This document shows positions 38,345-46,063 of a stretch of DNA of 64,000 bases, one piece after another; the stretch's first letter is position 1, and each line of letters opens with the position of its first letter. Position numbers and translations under genes: made by a program. Source of the DNA: Vreelandella arcis. Lineage in GTDB: Bacteria; Pseudomonadota; Gammaproteobacteria; Pseudomonadales; Halomonadaceae. Under the pieces are notes generated by a model, which was not told the DNA's origin, ran no database searches, and saw nothing but the letters and a program-made list of their open reading frames with translations. The stretch covers positions 62,001-126,000 of the forward strand of contig NZ_FNII01000002.1 of NCBI RefSeq assembly GCF_900103865.1. Direction: 5' to 3'.

Positions 38345-39280
38345 ATGAATAAAACACGTTTAAGCATGATGGGAGCGGCGGTCGTCACGGCAGGGCTTCC
38401 TACCTTAGCGATGGCCAATGAGTGTAGTACGGTTCGCTTTGCCGAAGTAGGCTGGACCGATATTACCGTCACTACCGCTCTGGCCAGTGAAGTGCTGGAA
38501 GGCATGGGCTACGAAGCGCGCGTGGATACGGTGTCTGTACCGATTGCCTATTCGGGCATGCAAAATGATGATTTCGATGTTTTTTTAGGTAACTGGATGC
38601 CTTCCATGGCGTCTATCAGCGACCCTTACGTTGAGAAAGGCACCGTTGACCGGTTAACGGCCAACCTAGAGGGCGCAAAATACACCCTGGCGGTGCCACA
38701 GTACGTTTATGACGCTGGCGTCACCTCGGTTGAAGATTTGGCCGACCATGCGGACAAATTCGACAACGATCTGCATGGTATTGAAGCCGGTAACGACGGC
38801 AATGAATTGATCCAGCAAATGATCGAAGACGATGCCTACGGCCTGGGTGATTGGGAAGTAGTCGATTCCAGTGAAGCCGGCATGTTGGCTGAGCTGCGGG
38901 CGCGTGTACCTAACGAAGACTGGATGGTGTTTTTGGGCTGGGAACCACACCCCATGAACACAAACTTCGATATGGCTTACCTGGAAGGGGCTGACGATTA
39001 CTTTGGGCCTAATTTAGGTGGTGCCACGGTCTACACCAATACCCGTGGTGGCTACGCTGAAGAGTGCCCGAACGTTGCTGCGCTGCTCAACAACATGACG
39101 TTCACGCTTGAGATGGAAAATCAGCTGATGGGCGAGATCATGGACGATGGGGCAAATCCGCGTGATGCAGCCCGCACTTACCTGCAGGAAAATGACGAAC
39201 TGCTAGGCGAGTGGCTGGCCGGCGTTGAAACCATCGACGGCGAGCCTGCCGAAGAAGCTGTGCGTAACGCACTGCAATAA
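38345..39280 (+). CDS. Choline/betaine ABC transporter substrate-binding protein (ChoX-like)
   Basis: The 311-residue protein has a signal peptide (about 1-24) and the OpuAC-type fold. Aromatic and acidic residues that line choline-binding pockets in ChoX are recognisable in VGWTDI, FLGNWMP, VPQYVYDAG and LGWEPHPMN. It should capture choline in the periplasm. The AGGGGA ribosome binding site supports the ATG at 38345. No matching permease or ATPase gene is present within the window; a terminator follows directly, so it is an orphan binding protein whose partner must be encoded elsewhere. Control by BetI is suggested by the operator upstream. Confidence 0.88.
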   Translation: MNKTRLSMMGAAVVTAGLPTLAMANECSTVRFAEVGWTDITVTTALASEVLEGMGYEARVDTVSVPIAYSGMQNDDFDVFLGNWMPSMASISDPYVEKGTVDRLTANLEGAKYTLAVPQYVYDAGVTSVEDLADHADKFDNDLHGIEAGNDGNELIQQMIEDDAYGLGDWEVVDSSEAGMLAELRARVPNEDWMVFLGWEPHPMNTNFDMAYLEGADDYFGPNLGGATVYTNTRGGYAEECPNVAALLNNMTFTLEMENQLMGEIMDDGANPRDAARTYLQENDELLGEWLAGVETIDGEPAEEAVRNALQ

Positions 39281-39298
39281 GCCGTAGCGATGCTGAAG

Positions 39299-39324
39299 GG
39301 CAAGCCGATTGCGGCTTGCCTTTT
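39299..39324 (+). terminator. Intrinsic terminator of the choline-binding-protein gene
   Basis: A 9-bp stem (GGCAAGCCG at 39299-39307 with CGGCTTGCC at 39312-39320) and 4-nt loop are followed by TTTT on the plus strand, 19 bp past the stop. Confidence 0.8.
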
Positions 39325-39366
39325 GCCATTAAGGTAGGCACAATGTGCCTCCGCTGATGTCGGAAA

Positions 39367-39443
39367 GGCTACGTAGCTCAGTTGGTTAGAGCACATCACT
39401 CATAATGATGGGGTCCCCTGTTCAAATCAGGGCGTAGCCACCA
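39367..39443 (+). tRNA. tRNA-Met (anticodon CAT), elongator type
   Basis: The 77-nt gene folds into a cloverleaf: acceptor stem GGCTACG/CGTAGCC with encoded CCA, D-loop AGCTCAGTTGGTTAGAGC, anticodon loop CTCATAA with CAT, T-arm CCCTG-TTCAAAT-CAGGG. The 5' half is almost identical to E. coli elongator tRNA-Met. It begins with a paired G, so it is not the initiator. The closely following RNA gene is the SRP RNA. Confidence 0.95.
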
Positions 39444-39480
39444 ATCAGCGTAGGTAGGCTCATTAATGAGTCGCCGTTAT

Positions 39481-39590
39481 GGTGGCCCCTTAGGTTCTCT
39501 CGCAACGCTAAACTGCAAACCCCGCCAGGCCCGGAAGGGAGCAACGGTAGTGGTGGATGCGTGTGCCGGGATGTGGCTTTTGGGGCCGCC
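39481..39590 (+). ncRNA. ffs: Signal recognition particle 4.5S RNA
   Basis: The segment carries the conserved SRP apical hairpin, with CCAGGCCCGGAAGGGAGCA on one side and GCGTGTGCCGGGATGTGGC on the other, and closing arms GGTGGCCCC and GGGGCCGCC. It also contains TAGGTTCTCTCGCAACGCT, as in gammaproteobacterial 4.5S RNAs. Ends were placed at the closing helix and may be off by a few bases. A 12-bp palindrome (CTCATTAATGAG, 39459-39470) precedes it by 10 bp. Confidence 0.93.
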
Positions 39591-39914
39591 TCCATTTCTG
39601 GCCATCCAATTGCTTTAGAAGAGTTTTTCACCTTTTGATCTTAAACGTGATCCAAAATGGTGATACATAATGCCTTCTAACCCTCCCTATTTATGTCGTT
39701 CTGCCACGGCCTTTGGTACTTCCGCTTGGTAGTTTCTCCTTCCAAACGTGCATCAATAGGCAAGACAGAAATTAGACGTCGGCTGACCAGCGTGATTTGG
39801 ACGTTTCCACGAGCGCACTTCAGTTATTCTTGTGTTGGGCGTTGTGGCTGGCATCAGGGGCTGACGCCAAAAGCACGAATGCCCCGGAAGTGGCGGGGCA
39901 TTCGTAGACGGGAC
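39591..39914. other. 324-bp region without a gene; holds the D-tartrate dehydratase terminator
   Basis: No credible coding frame was seen between the SRP RNA and the minus-strand gene ending at 39915; a long plus-strand frame starting at 39693 runs into the dehydratase gene antisense and is spurious. No direct repeat of the tRNA end was noticed, so no sign of an integrated element. The right end carries a strong hairpin listed separately. Confidence 0.5.
39876..39904 (-). terminator. Intrinsic terminator of the D-tartrate dehydratase gene
   Basis: A perfect 11-bp stem (CGAATGCCCCG with CGGGGCATTCG) and 7-nt loop is followed on the minus strand by GTGCTTTTGG. It lies 11 bp after the stop codon. 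Confidence 0.75.
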
Positions 39915-41084
39915 TTAGCCTTCTCCGAGTTCACGCATGACGGCGTACAGGGCAGACTTGGCTTCAAAGCCCACACCCGGTACATCAGGCAGACCGACAT
40001 AGCCGTTCTCTACCTTGGTGCCATCAGCAAAACCGCCGAATGGCTGGAACACATCTGGATAGGACTCGTTGCCGCCCAGGTGCAAACCAGCAGCGATGTT
40101 CAGCGACATCTGGTGACCACCGTGCGGCACCACGCGGCGTGAGGACCAGCCCATTTCTTTCATTACGTCCAGAGTGCGCATGTATTCCACCAGGCCGTAG
40201 GACAGTGCGCAGTCGAACTGCAAGAAGTCGCGATCAGGGCGCATGCCGCCGTAACGCAGCAGGTTGCGGGCATCTTGGTGGGAAAACAGGTTTTCACCGG
40301 TAGCCATCGGCAGCTCATAGTGATTCGCCATCTCGGCTTGCAAGGCATAATCGAGTGGGTCACCGATCTCTTCGTACCAGAACAGGTTGTACTTCTTAAT
40401 GGCCTCGGCGTAAGCAATGGCCGTTTTTAGATCAAAGCGACCGTTGGCATCCACGGCCAGGCGACGGCCGTCACCAACAACATCGAGCACGGCCTCGATG
40501 CGACGGATGTCCTCATCCAGAGGCGCGGCACCGATCTTCATTTTTACAACGTCATAGCCGCGATCCAGATAGCTCTGCATCTCAGCCTTTAGTTTGGAAT
40601 GGTCATTGTCGGGATAGTAATAACCGCCCGCCGCATAAACCCAAACCTTGTCATCGGCCACACCGTCGCGATAACGATCAGCCAGCAGGCGATACAAAGG
40701 CTTACCTTCGATCTTGGCAACAGCATCCCAGACAGCCATATCGATGGTGCCAACAGCGACCGAACGCTCACCATGGCCACCCGGCTTCTCGTTTGTCATC
40801 AGGGTCTTCCAGATGGCGAACGGGTCGAGGTTATCGTTCTCTTCGTCGATCAGCGATTCCGGATCCGCTTCGCTGATACGATCCAGGAAGCGATCCCGCA
40901 TCAACGCGCCTTGACCGTAACGGCCGTTGGAATTGAAGCCATAGCCGATGACTGGCTTGCCATCACGAATGACATCGGTAATGACCGCTACGACCGAACA
41001 GGTCATTTTGGAGAAATCGATGTAGGCGTTAGCGATGGGCGACGCAATGGAAACGGTTTTCTCTCGGATCTCTACGATACGCAT
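39915..41084 (-). CDS. tarD: D(-)-tartrate dehydratase (enolase superfamily)
   Basis: The 389-residue protein matches the Bradyrhizobium D-tartrate dehydratase pattern throughout, including NAYIDFSKMT, GYGFNSNGRYGQG, NEKPGGHGERSVAVGTIDMA and LLRYGGMRPDRDFLQFDCA. Catalytic parts are the KMKIG lysine, metal ligands in VDANGRF, WYEEIGDP and TGENLFS, and the HGGHQ histidine. It would convert D-tartrate to oxaloacetate. The ATG at 41084 has AAGAGGAA upstream; the reading frame continues upstream but without family similarity. A divergent LysR gene likely regulates it. Substrate assignment is from sequence similarity only. Confidence 0.88.
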   Translation of the reverse strand: MRIVEIREKTVSIASPIANAYIDFSKMTCSVVAVITDVIRDGKPVIGYGFNSNGRYGQGALMRDRFLDRISEADPESLIDEENDNLDPFAIWKTLMTNEKPGGHGERSVAVGTIDMAVWDAVAKIEGKPLYRLLADRYRDGVADDKVWVYAAGGYYYPDNDHSKLKAEMQSYLDRGYDVVKMKIGAAPLDEDIRRIEAVLDVVGDGRRLAVDANGRFDLKTAIAYAEAIKKYNLFWYEEIGDPLDYALQAEMANHYELPMATGENLFSHQDARNLLRYGGMRPDRDFLQFDCALSYGLVEYMRTLDVMKEMGWSSRRVVPHGGHQMSLNIAAGLHLGGNESYPDVFQPFGGFADGTKVENGYVGLPDVPGVGFEAKSALYAVMRELGEG

Positions 41085-41122
41085 GACGTGTTCCTCTTGT
41101 AGTTGACGTGGCCATGGTAAAC

Positions 41123-41152
41123 TTGGCGAGAAAGCGCGCCCAATGCTATAAA
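41123..41152 (+). promoter_or_regulatory. Candidate sigma70 promoter of the LysR gene
   Basis: TTGGCG (41123-41128) and TATAAA (41147-41152) are separated by 18 bp and precede the LysR start by 33 bp. It lies in the 100-bp divergent region shared with the D-tartrate dehydratase gene. Confidence 0.5.
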
Positions 41153-41184
41153 TGCCGCGCCCTATACCGAGACGGCATTGCCCT

Positions 41185-42018
41185 ATGGAACTCGTTTGGT
41201 TGGAAGATTTTGAAGCGTTGGCCGAGTACGGCAGCTTCGTTCGTGCCGCAGATGCTCGGCACATCACCCAGCCGGCATTCAGCCGGCGAATACGCGCATT
41301 GGAGAATTGGATCGGGGCCGATCTGTTTATCCGCACCCCCCAAGGCGCCACGTTGACCGAAGCGGGCAGGCATATTCTTGCGAGTGCGCAAGATGCGGCT
41401 AGCAGGCTCTATCGGATCAGAGCCGAGGCGCAAGAAGTCGCAGGAACGGCCGCTAAAACACTTCACTTTGCGGCAACCCATTCACTGTCGTTCACGTTCT
41501 TTCCACGCTGGATCAGAAGCGCAGAAAAGGGTGCTCCCATCGAATCCGTTCGGTTGCACTCCGACAGTATGGCCACTTGCGAGCAAATGCTGGTGCATGG
41601 CCAAGTACAGTTTTTACTCTGCCACCGTCACCCGGATGTTCCCCCGCGTTTACCTGCTAATCAGTTCGTCAGTAAAGAAATTGGTCGCGACACTCTACTT
41701 GCCTTAGCTGGAGGATCAGCGCAATTCAACGCCTCGTCTGAGTCATTGCCTTACCTTGCCTACACCGAAGAATCTGGGCTTGGGCGTATCGTTTCGCATA
41801 GGCTTCAAGGAAAAGAAGAGCTCTTGCACCTGAAACCACGCTTTAGCAGTCATTTAGCGGCGGTTCTAATGTCGATGGCGTTGGAGAACAAAGGGGTCGC
41901 TTGGCTGCCCAAAAGTCTCACCGAGCAGGAGATCTCGGATGCGAGGCTGCATCGTGTTTTGGATCAGCGCTGGATATCCCGCTGGAGACTCACCTCACCA
42001 GACCTGTCGCTCCGCTGA
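41185..42018 (+). CDS. LysR-family transcriptional regulator with frameshifted C-terminus
   Basis: The ATG at 41185 begins a typical LysR helix-turn-helix (MELVWLEDFEALAEYGSFVRAAD and TQPAFSRRIRALE), followed by a substrate-binding domain. The uninterrupted frame stops at 42018 after an unusual tail. In the +1 frame the sequence continues as DIPLETHLTRP then VAPLSPYAEAFWAGLQ, ending at 42056, which looks like a normal LysR C-terminus. The switch occurs at TGGATATCC near 41971; one extra G there would restore the frame. Either the gene has a recent one-base loss or the sequence has an error. It is divergent from the D-tartrate dehydratase gene, its probable target. Confidence 0.85.
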   Translation: MELVWLEDFEALAEYGSFVRAADARHITQPAFSRRIRALENWIGADLFIRTPQGATLTEAGRHILASAQDAASRLYRIRAEAQEVAGTAAKTLHFAATHSLSFTFFPRWIRSAEKGAPIESVRLHSDSMATCEQMLVHGQVQFLLCHRHPDVPPRLPANQFVSKEIGRDTLLALAGGSAQFNASSESLPYLAYTEESGLGRIVSHRLQGKEELLHLKPRFSSHLAAVLMSMALENKGVAWLPKSLTEQEISDARLHRVLDQRWISRWRLTSPDLSLR

Positions 42019-42244
42019 GCCCCTATGCAGAGGCGTTCTGGGCTGGGCTGCAATAAGCGATTCGGTACAGGGGGTTGGAGCCGAATTGCAAAGCCACGCC
42101 ATTTAGAAACACTGGCATACGGTTGTTTGACTTTATGCCAAGATGAAGTGATAACGACATCATTCCCCCTTATATACTATTCTTCTTATTAGTCTTTAGT
42201 ATTTTAGTCTCCAGTATGGCTACATCCAGCCCCAGCCTTTTCCA

Positions 42245-43537
42245 CTACGTTCTATAAGCGCTTTCCTCACTAGACTCCATCTGCAGGGCCTGTGCTGACG
42301 AACCGCGCGTAATCACTGGCGAGCGACGCTCTGTCCACCACATCCAAATGATCGACACCAGTGTGATGCCGAAGCACAACATCCACACTGTGGTGGCGAT
42401 TCCGGTGATGTCCACCAGCGCACCAAACATGATGGGCAGGAGAAATCCGCCTAAGCCTCCAGCCAGCCCGACAATGCCGGAAACAAGTCCCAGGTTTTCG
42501 TGGTACTCGTTGGAGAGGTATTTAAATACCGAGGCTTTGCCAATACCCCAGGCAATACCGACTACGAACAATGCAGCGGTAAACAGCCATACCGGTATTC
42601 CAAAACCGAACTCAACACGACCTGCGCCGCCTGCCGCTTCAACGCTGTAGTGTGTTTCCGGGTACGACATAATAAATAGCGCGATCAAGCTGGCCCATAG
42701 GCATGTCCAGGTAACGTTGTGGGCACCAAAGCGGTCGGATAGCCAGCCGCCAAACGCCCGAATTACTCCTGAGGGAAGAACAAAAATGGTGGCGACCACC
42801 GCGGCCAACTGAATCCCAAAGCCATATTCGGTCATGTAATAGCGTGTCAGCCAAAGCGAAACCCCCACATAGCCGCCGAACACGAGGGAATAGTACTGAC
42901 AGTACTTCCACACTTTGGGGTCGTTGAGGATTTTTACCTGCTCGCGCAGGGAGACCTTACGGGTACTGCGATGCGCCGGATTGGTATAGGTGAAAAACCA
43001 GAACAGGATGGCGGTAATCAACATAATAACCGCATAGATATTGGGCACCGCCTGCCAGCCCAGCATGACAATCACCGTCGGGGCGATAAACTTGGTTACG
43101 GCGGCCCCGGCATTGCCAGCACCAAAGATGCCCATGGCAAGCCCCTGGCGGTCGCTTTCAAACCATTTAGCGGTATACGTAATGCCCACTGAAAAGGCCC
43201 CGCCGGCAAGCCCGATAAATGCCCCTAATGTAAGAAGTTGCCAATACTGGGTGGCGAATTGAACAAGCCATACGGCGGGAATAATCAGCAGCAGGATAAT
43301 AAAAAACACCGGGCGGCCGCCGTACTGGTCGGTCATGGCGCCCAGGGGCAGGCGTGATAGGGCGCCGGTCAAGATGGGAACGGCGGTCAAAATACCAAAC
43401 TGGGTACCGTTTAAACCGAGCTCTTCAGCAATCGGCACACCTATTTCACCAAACATCGTCCACACCATAAAACACATGGTAAAGGCGAAGGTATTGGCAA
43501 TCAGTACCGAGGTTTGTTGAAAACGTTGGGAAGCCAT
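42245..43537 (-). CDS. narK: Nitrate/nitrite MFS transporter, NarK1-like
   Basis: The 430-residue protein has about 12 membrane helices and belongs to the nitrate/nitrite porter branch of the major facilitator superfamily. The conserved glycine-rich nitrate-signature helices are visible (GLAGGAFSVGITYTAKWF with FGAGNAGAAVTKF; and GLAGGLGGFLLP). The type resembles proton-linked nitrate importers. The ATG at 43537 has AGAGGGA upstream. It is 29 bp downstream of the second narK gene and cotranscribed with it. Which of the two imports nitrate and which exchanges nitrate for nitrite cannot be proven here. Confidence 0.9.
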   Translation of the reverse strand: MASQRFQQTSVLIANTFAFTMCFMVWTMFGEIGVPIAEELGLNGTQFGILTAVPILTGALSRLPLGAMTDQYGGRPVFFIILLLIIPAVWLVQFATQYWQLLTLGAFIGLAGGAFSVGITYTAKWFESDRQGLAMGIFGAGNAGAAVTKFIAPTVIVMLGWQAVPNIYAVIMLITAILFWFFTYTNPAHRSTRKVSLREQVKILNDPKVWKYCQYYSLVFGGYVGVSLWLTRYYMTEYGFGIQLAAVVATIFVLPSGVIRAFGGWLSDRFGAHNVTWTCLWASLIALFIMSYPETHYSVEAAGGAGRVEFGFGIPVWLFTAALFVVGIAWGIGKASVFKYLSNEYHENLGLVSGIVGLAGGLGGFLLPIMFGALVDITGIATTVWMLCFGITLVSIIWMWWTERRSPVITRGSSAQALQMESSEESAYRT

Positions 43538-43566
43538 GGTGATCCCTCTTGGCGGTAAATGACAGA

Positions 43567-45159
43567 TTATGGGTTTTTCACGTAGGCGTTTTTGCGCAGG
43601 TAAAACCACCAGTTAACGACCAGGCATACGGTGTAGAAAACGGCAAACCCATACATGGCGAGCTCAGGTGTACCCACCTTGATTTGGTCGCCAATCACCC
43701 GTGGCGCAATGAACGCGCCGTAAGCCGCAATTGCTGAGGTCCAGCCCAGCACCGGTCCTTTTTGCTGGTTATCGAAAATCACCCCAATACTGCGAAAGGT
43801 TGACCCATTGCCGATGCCGCTGGCGGCGAAGAGCACGATGAACAGCGCCAGAAACAGCCAGAAATATTGGTTGGGATCAGTGGAGTTGTAGGCCAGCATC
43901 ATTACGTAGCCGCTAGCGATGGAGGCCACCACCATGATGGCCGAAATCACCTGCGTGACAATCGAACCGCCGACTTTGTCGGATATCCAGCCACCCAGCG
44001 GGCGAATCAAAGCACCGACAAAGGCTCCCATCCATGACCAGGTCAGCGCGCTGGGGGCATCGGGGTTGGTCACCCTCGCCAAGCTGCCGTCAGTGGCGAT
44101 TTCCATCATGTTGCCGAAAATGATGTTGATCGAGAGGGGCAGCGCGGCGGAAAAGCCAATAAAGGAGCCAAAGGTGAGGATGTAAAGCACCGTCATCGCC
44201 CAGGTGTGTTTGTTGGAAAAAATGCCAAACTGCTTTTTTATCGCGGGCTTGATATCGCCCGGTAGCAACCGCAAAAGCGCGAGGGTCAGCACAATGGTCA
44301 ACGGCAGGGCAAACCACATATTGATAAACCCGAGCGCCAGCACGCCAACGACTGACGCAAAAAGTCCCACCGCGTAAAGCCCCAGAATCTTACCGAACGC
44401 CTGTAACGGGCTGCCGGGATTCGGGGTGATGGGGCGTAGGTTATTCATGCCGAACCAGCCAGCCACTGCCAGCGGTACAAGAAACAGCAGCCAAACGAAC
44501 CCCGCATTCTGAATCCAGGTGTCGGTGCCTGCGTCAATGCGACCAATGAGCGTGCCGCTAGCGCTTTCCAATGCCATGGGCTCACCCGCGAGTGCGCCGA
44601 ACAGGCCGACGGTCATGACCAGTGGCACGAGAATTTGCATGGTGGTCACGCCAAAGTTACCCAACCCCGCGTTCATGCCCAGTGCGTAGCCTTGCTGCTG
44701 TTTGGGGAAAAAGTTGGAAATATTGCTCATTGAGCAAGCGAAGTTCCCCCCACCAATGCCGGAAAGCAGGGCGAGTGCCTGAAACACCCAGAAAGGTGTT
44801 TGCGGATTCATGAGCGCAAAGCCAGTGCCAGCCGCCGGTATTATCAACAGCGCGGTGGTCAAAAAGACGGTATTGCGGCCGCCGGCAATGCGGATCATGA
44901 ACGAGGCAGGGATGCGCAGCGTGGCACCCGCTAACCCGGCAATGGCGGTCAAAGTGAAAAGTTGGTCGTTTGAAAAGGGGAAACCCAGGTTTAGCATCTG
45001 GGTCGTAATCATTCCCCACATCATCCAGACGGCAAAGCCAAGCAGGAGACTGGGAATGGAAATCCACAAGTTTCGGGTGGCGGTTCGCTTGCCCTGCTGA
45101 TCCCAGAATTGCGGATTCTCAACGTCCCATTGTTCTATGTCGGCATTATGTTTGGCCAT
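43567..45159 (-). CDS. narK: Nitrate/nitrite MFS transporter, NarK2-like
   Basis: The 530-residue protein is longer than its neighbour, with an N-terminal cytosolic stretch (1-30) and extra loops. Nitrate-signature segments are GIGGGNFACSMSNISNFFP and GMNAGLGNFGVTTMQ, and GIGNGSTFRSIG in the second half. It resembles nitrate/nitrite antiporters of denitrifiers. It is the first gene of a two-gene operon behind a promoter region with NarL heptamers. A good AGGGGG ribosome binding site precedes the start. Confidence 0.9.
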   Translation of the reverse strand: MAKHNADIEQWDVENPQFWDQQGKRTATRNLWISIPSLLLGFAVWMMWGMITTQMLNLGFPFSNDQLFTLTAIAGLAGATLRIPASFMIRIAGGRNTVFLTTALLIIPAAGTGFALMNPQTPFWVFQALALLSGIGGGNFACSMSNISNFFPKQQQGYALGMNAGLGNFGVTTMQILVPLVMTVGLFGALAGEPMALESASGTLIGRIDAGTDTWIQNAGFVWLLFLVPLAVAGWFGMNNLRPITPNPGSPLQAFGKILGLYAVGLFASVVGVLALGFINMWFALPLTIVLTLALLRLLPGDIKPAIKKQFGIFSNKHTWAMTVLYILTFGSFIGFSAALPLSINIIFGNMMEIATDGSLARVTNPDAPSALTWSWMGAFVGALIRPLGGWISDKVGGSIVTQVISAIMVVASIASGYVMMLAYNSTDPNQYFWLFLALFIVLFAASGIGNGSTFRSIGVIFDNQQKGPVLGWTSAIAAYGAFIAPRVIGDQIKVGTPELAMYGFAVFYTVCLVVNWWFYLRKNAYVKNP

Positions 45160-45264
45160 TCGCTACCCCCTTGGACGCAAGTGCTGCAAAGCGCAGTGCT
45201 TTGCAAGATACGCCTTGGCTTGATCCGGGAAAACGGGGGGTATAGAGGGGTGTTATCGGCCAAC

Positions 45265-45280
45265 TACCTCTAAGGAGGTA
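45265..45280. promoter_or_regulatory. NarL 7-2-7 binding site upstream of narK2-narK1
   Basis: TACCTCT-AA-GGAGGTA is two inverted NarL heptamers (consensus TACYYMT) with the 2-bp spacing that NarL prefers. The first matches the consensus fully and the second at six of seven positions. It lies 106 bp upstream of the narK2-like start codon, close to narL itself. Confidence 0.7.
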
Positions 45281-45371
45281 GCAAGTTATTTAAGTTAAAG
45301 CATTGTTTTTATGAGTTATTTTTATGTGTAGGCGGTGTGGGTACAGGATCAAAATTTGCCGCTAGGTATTT

Positions 45372-45378
45372 AGGGGTA
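45372..45378 (-). promoter_or_regulatory. Single NarL heptamer
   Basis: The minus-strand sequence TACCCCT fits the TACYYMT consensus exactly. It lies 17 bp past the narL stop, in the upstream region of the narK operon; single heptamers occur by chance, so it is a supporting site only. Confidence 0.35.
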
Positions 45379-45394
45379 ACCACATAGAACCGGT

Positions 45395-46063
45395 TTAGCT
45401 TATCCCTTCCTGCACGGCCCAAACGGCGGCCTCCACTCGCGAGCGAAGGTGGAGTTTTTTTAGCAGGTGCTTAACGTGGACTTTAACAGTGCCTTCAGTA
45501 ATATCCAGCTTGCGGGCGATCAGCTTGTTGGACATTCCGGCGGAAAGCTCACGTAGTATTTCCTTCTCGCGCTGGGTGAGCGATGCCGATGATGGCGCTG
45601 GTGAGTCGCCGCGTTGGTTGCGCAGCGCATGGGCTAGCATGGCGGTTAAGTTTTCGCTTATGGCCATGCGTCCCTTTGCTGCCTGGCGCAATTGGTGGAC
45701 CATGTCCTCGGGTTCCATGTCCTTGAGCAGATAGCCGTCAGCTCCTCCGCGGAGCGCATCCACCACGTCATCTTCCTGATCCGAAACGGTATACATGATA
45801 ATACGGCCGGTATAGCCCGCCTCCCGAAGCTGCTTGAGCGTTTCCAGACCGTTCATGTCGGGCATGTTCATATCGAGCAGCAGCATGTCGGGTTCCAGAG
45901 AGACGGCCTGCTGGATACCGTCCTGGGGCGAGCCTGTTTCATAGACCAGCTGTAGATCCTCCTCCATTTCAAGCAGTTGACGGACGCCGCGACGCAACAG
46001 TGGGTGATCATCAATGACCATGATGGTTGCAATCTGATCAACAGTGGAATTGGGAATGCTCAT
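45395..46063 (-). CDS. narL: Nitrate/nitrite response regulator NarL
   Basis: The 222-residue protein has a receiver domain (about 12-130) with the acidic pocket Asp18/Asp19 and phosphorylated Asp64, and a C-terminal LuxR-type helix-turn-helix (about 155-215, with LTQREKEILRELSAGMSNKLIARK spanning the start of the domain). It is coupled to narX by a 4-bp ATGA overlap. It should be phosphorylated by NarX in the presence of nitrate and act on the narK and narGHJI promoters, where NarL heptamers are visible. Confidence 0.93.
   Translation of the reverse strand: MSIPNSTVDQIATIMVIDDHPLLRRGVRQLLEMEEDLQLVYETGSPQDGIQQAVSLEPDMLLLDMNMPDMNGLETLKQLREAGYTGRIIMYTVSDQEDDVVDALRGGADGYLLKDMEPEDMVHQLRQAAKGRMAISENLTAMLAHALRNQRGDSPAPSSASLTQREKEILRELSAGMSNKLIARKLDITEGTVKVHVKHLLKKLHLRSRVEAAVWAVQEGIS

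Noticed and set aside
39367..39914. Possible integration site at the tRNA-Met/SRP RNA pair
   Set aside because: No duplicate of the tRNA end and no integrase or phage gene is present in the window.
39693..40142. Plus-strand frame after the SRP RNA
   Set aside because: Most of it is antisense to the D-tartrate dehydratase gene, and its start has no ribosome binding site.
42108..42140. TGGCATA/TATGCCA inverted repeat downstream of the narK1-like gene as terminator
   Set aside because: The loop is 14 nt or more and no T-run follows on the minus strand; support is too weak.
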